From: Chthoniobacterales bacterium
Lineage (GTDB): Bacteria > Verrucomicrobiota > Verrucomicrobiia > Chthoniobacterales > UBA10450
NCBI GenBank assembly: GCA_013695925.1
Contig: JACCZO010000069.1
Coordinates: forward strand, 1 to 11,739
Length of the DNA: 11,739 nt
Direction: 5' to 3'
Shown piece by piece: positions 7,751-11,739 of the stretch. A model generated the notes under the pieces. That model saw nothing but the letters and a program-made list of their open reading frames with translations, made no database searches and was not told where the DNA came from. A program made the position numbers and the translations under genes. Within the stretch, counting starts at the first letter, position 1; each line of letters begins with the position of its first letter.

Positions 7751-8932
7751 ATGCCTACCGAACTCATGCAACGTGGCGCGGCCGACAGCGAATCGGAGAT
7801 GTTGCCGCAGGACCCCCCGCCCTGGTTCATCCGCTCGACGGCCTGGTTGCTGATTGCGATGTTCGGCGTCGCCCTGCTCGCCGCCGTCCTGATCAAACTG
7901 CCGGAGACGGTGACTTGTCCTTTCATCCTCGTGCCGGCAGGCGGCGCCGACCCAATCCAATCGCCGCGCCTCGCGGTTTTGAGTCAGGTCAGCGTCAGCG
8001 TGGGGCAAAGCGTCCGGGCGGGCGATCCGCTTTATGTTTTGCGCTCCGACGAAATCCGCGGCTGGGGCACCGAGCAACAAACGTTAGGCCAGGATCTGCA
8101 GACGCATCAGCAAGGCTTGCTGAAAGCGGATGCTTCCTACAAATCGGCGCTCGAAATCAAGACCGCGGAGATCGCGCAGGCGGAAAGTGAAGTGGTCTTT
8201 CGCGAAAAGCACGCCGCCAGCAGTCGCGAGCTGCTGACTCGCCTCGAAAAATTGACCAAGAGCGGCGGCATTTCGACCGTCGAAGTCCTGCAGCATCGGC
8301 TCGACGCGGCAGAATCGGAAAAAGACCTGAGCGTGGCCCAGCGCACCCTCGAGCAGGTGAAACTCGAGCGACAGCAGATGGAGGCGGAATACGCTCGCAC
8401 CCGGGCGGAAAACGTCGCCGAAATCGAGAAACTCAAGGTACGTTTGGCCGCGCTCGAGGGCGATCTCGAGGGTTCAAAACAAAATCTTCTCGTCATCCGC
8501 GCCCCCTACGCCGGCGTCGTCATCTCCCAGGCGCAACAAAACGCCGGCGGCGTGGTGCAGAACGGCCAGGAACTCTGCCAGCTCGCGCGGACCGATGCGA
8601 AACCGCGCGCGCGCCTCACTTTCGGCGAGGCCAGCGTCCCGAAACTCGCCAACGGACAGCGCGTCCGGCTGTTCTTCGAGGCCTTTCCTTATCAGCGCTA
8701 CGGCACGGTGAATGCAAAGCTCGATTGGGTGAGCCCTTCTGCGGTCTCGACCACGCAGGGTCAGCATTTCGCCGGGCTGGCGACGATCGACGAAACAGAG
8801 CTGACCAGAAAAAATCATCTCGCGCTGCGCGTCGGGATGGGGGGCGAGGCGCGGATCGTGGTCGGACGGCGGACGATAGTCGAATACGCCTTCGAACCGA
8901 TCCGGCAACTGCGCGAAAACATGCGCGAATAG
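7751..8932 (+). CDS. HlyD-family periplasmic adaptor (membrane fusion protein)
   Basis: 393 aa. Such proteins connect an inner-membrane ABC exporter to an outer-membrane channel. A short cytoplasmic N-terminus (1-28) precedes one membrane segment at about 29-49 (TAWLLIAMFGVALLAAVLI). The first half of a lipoyl/barrel-sandwich domain follows (SVSVGQSVRAGDPLYVL), then a long charged coiled coil at about 95-245 rich in Glu, Gln and Lys. The second lipoyl half (VIRAPYAGVVISQ, then GGVVQNGQELCQLA) is at about 248-279, and beta-barrel/membrane-proximal segments finish the protein. The start is 12 nt after the exporter stop, with CCTAACG just before the ATG. No TolC-like outer-membrane partner is in the window, so it must be encoded elsewhere. 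The function as adaptor for the adjacent C39 exporter is well supported by family and position. Confidence 0.9.
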   Translation: MPTELMQRGAADSESEMLPQDPPPWFIRSTAWLLIAMFGVALLAAVLIKLPETVTCPFILVPAGGADPIQSPRLAVLSQVSVSVGQSVRAGDPLYVLRSDEIRGWGTEQQTLGQDLQTHQQGLLKADASYKSALEIKTAEIAQAESEVVFREKHAASSRELLTRLEKLTKSGGISTVEVLQHRLDAAESEKDLSVAQRTLEQVKLERQQMEAEYARTRAENVAEIEKLKVRLAALEGDLEGSKQNLLVIRAPYAGVVISQAQQNAGGVVQNGQELCQLARTDAKPRARLTFGEASVPKLANGQRVRLFFEAFPYQRYGTVNAKLDWVSPSAVSTTQGQHFAGLATIDETELTRKNHLALRVGMGGEARIVVGRRTIVEYAFEPIRQLRENMRE

Positions 8933-8938
8933 TTCGTT

Positions 8939-9937
8939 ATGCACCGCGCCCTTTCCCGCCTCAAAGTTGAAGACCTGACGACTGCGAACGACGCGATGAA
9001 GCGTTGCCTGCGTCTCGCCGCGCTCGCCGCCACCACCGATGTGCCGGTCGTTTTGCTGGGCGAAACCGGCACCGGAAAAACCCTTCTCGCCCACGCGATT
9101 CACAACTCTTCGGAACGCGCCGATCGCGCCTTCGTCGCTTTCAACGCCTCCGCGATGAGCGATACCCTGATCGAGAGTCAGCTTTTCGGACACGAGCGCG
9201 GGGCGTTTACCGGTGCGCAGCAAACGGTCAAAGGAAAATTCGAGCTGGCCAATCAAGGCACGCTTTTCCTCGACGAAATCGCCGACATGAGCCCGCTGGC
9301 CCAGGTGAAAATCCTGCGCGTGCTTGAGTACGGCGAATTCGAGCGGCTCGGCTCCGAGCAAATGCTCCACGCCGACGCGCGGATCATCTGCGCCACGAAT
9401 TGTTCCCTTCTGGAGCGCGTGCGGCAGGGAAAGTTTCGCGCGGATCTTTACCATCGGCTCAATGGCCTGACGCTTCTCATTCCGCCTTTGCGCGAGCGAA
9501 TGGAGGAACTCCCGGCCTTGATCGCGGCCGAACTCAAGGCCTCCGCCGCAAGCGAGGGCAAATCGATTAACGCGATTCATCCCGAGGCGATGGACAAGTT
9601 GCTCTCCTATCCCTGGCCGGGAAATCTCCGTGAGCTCAACCATACCGTTCGCACCATGACTCTCTTCTGCGAGGGCCGGGTCGTCCTGCCGGAGCACGTG
9701 GTTTTTCCGCCGGACTTGAAATCGACCACCAGTGCGCCGCCAGAGGAACCGCTCTCGGCGCCCTTGCCGAGCGGAAAGTTGGACGGAGTGCGCGATCTTT
9801 CCATGGCCGGCGCCGTTTCTCGCCACGTGCAGTTCGTTTACGACCAGGCCGGCCGAAACCAGCGCCGCACCGCGCGGATGCTCGGCATCTCGAGAGCTAC
9901 CCTGGCGCGCCATCTCAAGAACGTGGCCCAAAAATGA
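8939..9937 (+). CDS. Sigma-54-dependent AAA+ transcription activator without receiver domain
   Basis: 332 aa. Bacterial enhancer-binding proteins use ATP to open promoters held by sigma-54 RNA polymerase. Visible motifs: Walker A GETGTGKT (41-48), the sigma-54-contacting loop GAFTGA (88-93), Walker B GTLFLDE (107-113), the FRADLYHRL sensor region, WPGNLREL, and a C-terminal Fis-type helix-turn-helix (NQRRTARMLGISRATLARHL, about 307-326). The AAA+ domain starts almost at residue 1: there is no receiver, GAF, PAS or V4R domain, so it is built like PspF. Activity is probably set by a partner protein, by expression level, or by feedback from the secretion apparatus. It starts 6 nt after the hlyD-like stop and precedes the peptide genes by 215 bp. 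The natural inference is that it controls the peptide genes or its own operon. I could not find a good TGGCAC-N5-TTGC promoter in the window to confirm this. Confidence 0.93.
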   Translation: MHRALSRLKVEDLTTANDAMKRCLRLAALAATTDVPVVLLGETGTGKTLLAHAIHNSSERADRAFVAFNASAMSDTLIESQLFGHERGAFTGAQQTVKGKFELANQGTLFLDEIADMSPLAQVKILRVLEYGEFERLGSEQMLHADARIICATNCSLLERVRQGKFRADLYHRLNGLTLLIPPLRERMEELPALIAAELKASAASEGKSINAIHPEAMDKLLSYPWPGNLRELNHTVRTMTLFCEGRVVLPEHVVFPPDLKSTTSAPPEEPLSAPLPSGKLDGVRDLSMAGAVSRHVQFVYDQAGRNQRRTARMLGISRATLARHLKNVAQK

Positions 9938-10152
9938 CACGTTGGTGGGGTACAGCCGTCCAAGTCAGCCTCGATTTAAGGCCGCCCCGGGGCCGACAAA
10001 AGCAGCCGCAATCTTGTCGGTTAGAGAAATTTTTCGGGCGCTTGAAAAACCGCTTTTACGAGGGAAATCCGGGCGCGATTTCGCCGCTCCGCAGCGGCCA
10101 ACAATTGACGACAAACGGAGCATGGCATGAATGATGTTAATAGGATGCAAAC
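9938..10152 (+). promoter_or_regulatory. Regulatory gap upstream of the peptide genes
   Basis: 215 bp between the activator stop and the first peptide gene, with no convincing protein gene. A GC palindrome (GCCGCT-CCGC-AGCGGC, 10083-10098) and an A/T hairpin (TTTTTC at 10030-10035, GAAAAA at 10044-10049) could be activator sites or RNA structure. A TTGACG box at 10105-10110 resembles a -35 element, but the best -10 (AATGAT, 10130-10135) has a poor 19-bp spacing. TGGCATG at 10123-10129 matches the -24 half of a sigma-54 promoter, but the -12 half reads ATGT rather than TTGC. AGGA at 10142-10145 is a good ribosome-binding site for the GTG at 10153. The peptide genes probably have their own promoter here, but its exact position is unresolved. 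Confidence 0.35.
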
Positions 10153-10338
10153 GTGAGTACGCCGAAAAAAAATGCGCCCGCTGGCGAATCAAAAATTCAA
10201 AAGCGGTCACGTAACAAAGAAAAGTTGATCAAGCTCGATGACCTCATCCCAAAAGGAAACGTCTCGGGCGGCCGTCAATTGCTCTTCGGTGCGACTGACA
10301 TCAACCAAACAACCAATAAAACAAGGAGACAGAAATAG
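10153..10338 (+). CDS. Double-glycine leader peptide precursor 1
   Basis: 61 aa from a GTG start with AGGA 7 nt upstream; no in-frame ATG exists. A Lys/Arg-rich N-terminus precedes LDDLIPKGNVSGG (residues 28-40), which aligns without gaps to the leaders of the next two small genes and ends in Gly39-Gly40, the expected C39 cleavage site. The predicted core is residues 41-61 (21 aa), beginning RQLLFGATDINQ and ending TRRQK. It is cationic (five Lys/Arg against one Asp), has no cysteine, and carries GAT-x2-NQ at +6 to +12, exactly as in peptide 2. The stop (TAG 10336-10338) is one base before the ATG of peptide 2, so the two are probably translationally coupled. Probable role: secreted peptide exported by the 4628-7738 transporter. 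Whether it is toxin, signal or something else cannot be told from sequence. It diverges most of the three. Confidence 0.7.
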   Translation: MSTPKKNAPAGESKIQKRSRNKEKLIKLDDLIPKGNVSGGRQLLFGATDINQTTNKTRRQK

Positions 10339-10339
10339 T

Positions 10340-10507
10340 ATGGCTACCAAGAAAAAAGACATCAAAGTCAAGGACCTCAAGCCGAACAAGGACGCCAAGG
10401 GCGGCGCGGCGCGCCAGCAAGGCGCCACCCGCGGGAACCAAGGGGGCAGCCGGAACACGGACGGCGCCAGAGGAGGGCTGCAAGGCCGCACCAAGTACCT
10501 GAACTAA
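10340..10507 (+). CDS. Double-glycine leader peptide precursor 2
   Basis: 55 aa from the ATG at 10340, with GGAG at 10325-10328 upstream. The reading frame is open further upstream (to 10238), but that stretch overlaps peptide 1 out of frame and is not needed. The leader is residues 1-22, Lys-rich, with VKDLKPNKDAKGG at 10-22 and cleavage expected after Gly22. The predicted core (23-55, 33 aa) is low-complexity: rich in Gly, Arg, Asn, Gln and Thr, net positive (six Arg/Lys, one Asp), without cysteine. It includes GATRGNQGG and repeated RGG/RGN-type steps, and ends GRTKYLN. With no Cys and no modification enzyme nearby, a lanthipeptide or disulfide-bonded bacteriocin is unlikely. The core should be unstructured in water. 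It shares GAT-x2-NQ with peptide 1 and a TK-x-x-N end with peptide 3. Confidence 0.82.
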   Translation: MATKKKDIKVKDLKPNKDAKGGAARQQGATRGNQGGSRNTDGARGGLQGRTKYLN

Positions 10508-10527
10508 CCGGCTCGAATCCGATACAA

Positions 10528-10558
10528 GCCGCCTTCCGGTCCCACCCCGCCAGGCGGC
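10528..10558 (+). promoter_or_regulatory. Intercistronic hairpin between peptide genes 2 and 3
   Basis: GCCGCCT (10528-10534) pairs with AGGCGGC (10552-10558) around a 17-nt loop. It lies in the 84-bp spacer between the stop of peptide 2 and the start of peptide 3. No T-run follows, so it is not a full intrinsic terminator. It could lower read-through, protect the upstream mRNA, or set the ratio of the peptides. Evidence is structural only. Confidence 0.35.
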
Positions 10559-10591
10559 CGCCAAGAAACCTAGATTCGTAAAGACGATAAT

Positions 10592-10753
10592 ATGCCAACC
10601 AAAACAACGACCAAAGCAGGAAGCGGTAAGAAGGCGTTGAAGGATCTCAAACCCGCGAAAGACGCCAAAGGCGGCGCCGGACGGCGGTCCCAACATTCCT
10701 CCACCTCCAAAGGAAACTCAGCCCTCAATCGCGGGACCAAGAACCGCAACTGA
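10592..10753 (+). CDS. Double-glycine leader peptide precursor 3
   Basis: 53 aa, ATG at 10592 to TGA at 10751-10753; short enough to escape many gene finders. The ribosome-binding site is weak (only AAAGACG upstream). The N-terminus is MPTKTTTKAGSGKK, then LKDLKPAKDAKGG at residues 16-28, nearly identical to the leader of peptide 2, which is the main support that it is a real gene. Cleavage after Gly28 would free a 25-aa core beginning AGRRSQHSS and ending RGTKNRN. The core is strongly basic (six Arg/Lys plus one His, no Asp or Glu), rich in Ser, Asn and Gly, and free of cysteine. A strong terminator starts 25 bp after the stop, closing the unit. Function is unknown; it is probably exported by the C39 transporter encoded upstream. 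Confidence 0.82.
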   Translation: MPTKTTTKAGSGKKALKDLKPAKDAKGGAGRRSQHSSTSKGNSALNRGTKNRN

Positions 10754-10777
10754 ATCGTTAATTCCCCCCCCACAGAG

Positions 10778-10816
10778 ACGGCCGCTTGCGGTAACTCCGC
10801 CAGCGGCCGTTTTGTT
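10778..10816 (+). terminator. Rho-independent terminator of the peptide operon
   Basis: ACGGCCGCT (10778-10786) pairs perfectly with AGCGGCCGT (10802-10810). An inner GCGG/CCGC stem (10788-10791 with 10797-10800) around TAACT makes a long GC-rich hairpin, followed directly by TTTTGTT. This is a classical intrinsic terminator placed 25 bp after peptide gene 3. It separates the secretion locus from the PolX gene. The remaining stretch to 10981 shows no gene or clear promoter. Confidence 0.85.
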
Positions 10817-10981
10817 GGTCCCGCCGGAATCGCGCGGCTGAAATGAGCGGCGGTCGCGCCTAAAGCTAAAAATCAGAACGTCAGAAGAGCGGTGGGCGTG
10901 CCAAAGCGCCCGGCGCAACGCGTTTCGCAGTCTCGCTATCGACGCACCCAAATTTCCGCGCAACAATTTCCTGTGCCGGAA

Positions 10982-11739
10982 ATGAAAAAAGAACAGATCG
11001 TGGATGTCCTGGAGACGATTGCGACCCTGCTCGAATTGCAGGAAGAGAACCCGTTCAAGATCCGCGCTTACACCAACGCCGCCCGTTCGATCGAGGCCTG
11101 GGGCGGCAACCTGCGTGAACTGGCCGAGGAAAATCGGCTCCAGGAAATTCCCGGGGTCGGGAAAGCGATCGCCGGAAAAATCTCGGAGCTCGTCCTCACC
11201 GGCGAATCGACATTTTTCGCCGAGCTGCGGTCGAAGTTTCCCCCGGGTATACTCGAGCTTTTCGGGTTGCCCGGGCTCGGGGCGAAGAAAATTAAGGCGC
11301 TTTACGAGAAATTGCAGGTCGGTTCGATCGCGGATCTAAAAAAGGCCTGCGAGATGGGCCGGGTCGCGGAATTACCGGGCTTCGGCAAAACGACGCAGGA
11401 CAAACTGATCGCCACGATCTCGAACCGAGCCAAACATGTCGGAAGTTTCCAGCTCGGGGCGGTCGCGGCTGAAGCGGAGGAGCTGCTCGACGACCTGCGC
11501 CAACATCCCGGCGCGACGCAGGTGAGCAGCGCGGGAAGTTATCGGCGCCGGAAGGAAATTGTGCGCGATCTCGATTTCATCGTCGCGACCCAGGCCCCGG
11601 AAGCGATCACGGAATTTTTCGTCGGGCATGCGCTCGTCGAAAGCGTCAGCGCGCGCGGAGCGACCAAGACAAGCGTGCGGTTGCACTCCGGCATCCAGGC
11701 CGATCTGCGCGTCGTGAGCACGGCCGAATATCCCTTTGC
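10982..11739 (+). CDS. polX: DNA polymerase/3'-5' exonuclease PolX (N-terminal part)
   Basis: 252 complete codons visible; the frame is open to the window end, where bacterial PolX proteins usually reach about 570-580 aa. Family X polymerases fill short gaps in base-excision repair. The ATG at 10982 gives MKKEQIVDVLETIATLLEL, matching the usual 8-kDa domain start; a GTG at 10973 would add three residues. Motifs: ENPFKIRAYTNAARSIE (22-38), helix-hairpin-helix LQEIPGVGKAIAGKI (53-67), a second LFGLPGLGAKKI (93-104), a third VAELPGFGKTTQDKL, and the polymerase site GSYRRR (185-190) with D-L-D metal ligands Asp196 and Asp198. The palm completes at QADLRVV near the edge. The C-terminal PHP exonuclease domain expected in bacterial members is off the window. 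It follows the secretion locus after a terminator, and no functional link is implied. Confidence 0.93.
   Translation, partial: MKKEQIVDVLETIATLLELQEENPFKIRAYTNAARSIEAWGGNLRELAEENRLQEIPGVGKAIAGKISELVLTGESTFFAELRSKFPPGILELFGLPGLGAKKIKALYEKLQVGSIADLKKACEMGRVAELPGFGKTTQDKLIATISNRAKHVGSFQLGAVAAEAEELLDDLRQHPGATQVSSAGSYRRRKEIVRDLDFIVATQAPEAITEFFVGHALVESVSARGATKTSVRLHSGIQADLRVVSTAEYPF

Noticed and set aside
8474..9940. 488-codon reverse-strand ORF
   Set aside because: Antisense to the HlyD and sigma-54 activator genes, whose conserved motifs are unmistakable on the plus strand.
9934..10134. 66-codon ORF whose ATG overlaps the activator stop (ATGA)
   Set aside because: The overlap suggests coupling, but the product is a Trp/Arg/Pro-rich string with no GG leader or other motif and covers the likely promoter of the peptide genes. 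Chance ORF in GC-rich DNA.
10123..10137. Possible sigma-54 promoter TGGCATG...
   Set aside because: The -12 half is ATGT rather than TTGC, and initiation would fall at about 10149, leaving almost no leader before the GTG.
10238..10339. Upstream in-frame extension of peptide 2
   Set aside because: It overlaps peptide 1 in another frame, while the ATG at 10340 has a ribosome-binding site and gives a leader the same size class as peptide 3.
10340..10753. Lanthipeptide or disulfide bacteriocin identity for the small peptides
   Set aside because: No cysteine in any of the three precursors and no LanM, LanB/C, radical SAM or YcaO-type enzyme in the window.

Overview
The window is GC-rich, densely coded bacterial DNA. 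Gene content, codon use and the palindromic intergenic repeats best fit a soil-type Verrucomicrobiota (Chthoniobacterales-like) genome. That taxonomic call is inference from gene style; no rRNA or tRNA is visible to anchor it.

Left part (1-3268), mostly housekeeping. The 5' end of a class III adenylate/guanylate cyclase gene runs leftward off the edge (117..1). Divergent to it is a secreted gamma-glutamyltransferase-family Ntn hydrolase (273-2000). A 134-bp stretch bounded by a perfect 12-bp inverted repeat and holding two hairpins follows (2001-2134), then a very well conserved L-threonine 3-dehydrogenase (2234-3268). A 269-bp gap with palindromes separates this from the next block.

Central part (3538-10816), the point of interest. 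It looks like a complete dedicated peptide-secretion locus. Four tightly spaced genes (gaps of 4, 12 and 6 nt) encode: (i) a cytoplasmic SurA/parvulin-like protein without a signal peptide; (ii) a 1036-aa ABC exporter with two tandem cyclic-nucleotide-binding domains, a C39 double-glycine peptidase with intact Cys/His/Asp, a membrane domain and an ATPase; (iii) an HlyD-type membrane-fusion protein; (iv) a sigma-54 AAA+ activator with no receiver domain. After a 215-bp regulatory gap come three small genes (61, 55 and 53 aa), then a strong intrinsic terminator. All three small proteins share a leader that aligns without gaps as D-L-x-P-x5-G-G, followed by short, cationic, cysteine-free cores. 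They are very probably the exporter's substrates. The third is under 60 codons and the first starts with GTG, so routine annotation could miss them.

Proposed working model (inference): the activator turns on synthesis, the parvulin-like protein holds or isomerises the precursors, the exporter cleaves after GG and exports the cores under cyclic-nucleotide control, and HlyD spans the periplasm to an outer-membrane channel encoded elsewhere.

Right part (10982-11739): the N-terminal two fifths or so of a bacterial family X DNA polymerase (PolX), running off the edge.

Across 749-8089 the octamer CGTTAGGC (either strand) is strikingly over-represented and sits in several codon phases, suggesting a DNA-level motif unrelated to protein coding.
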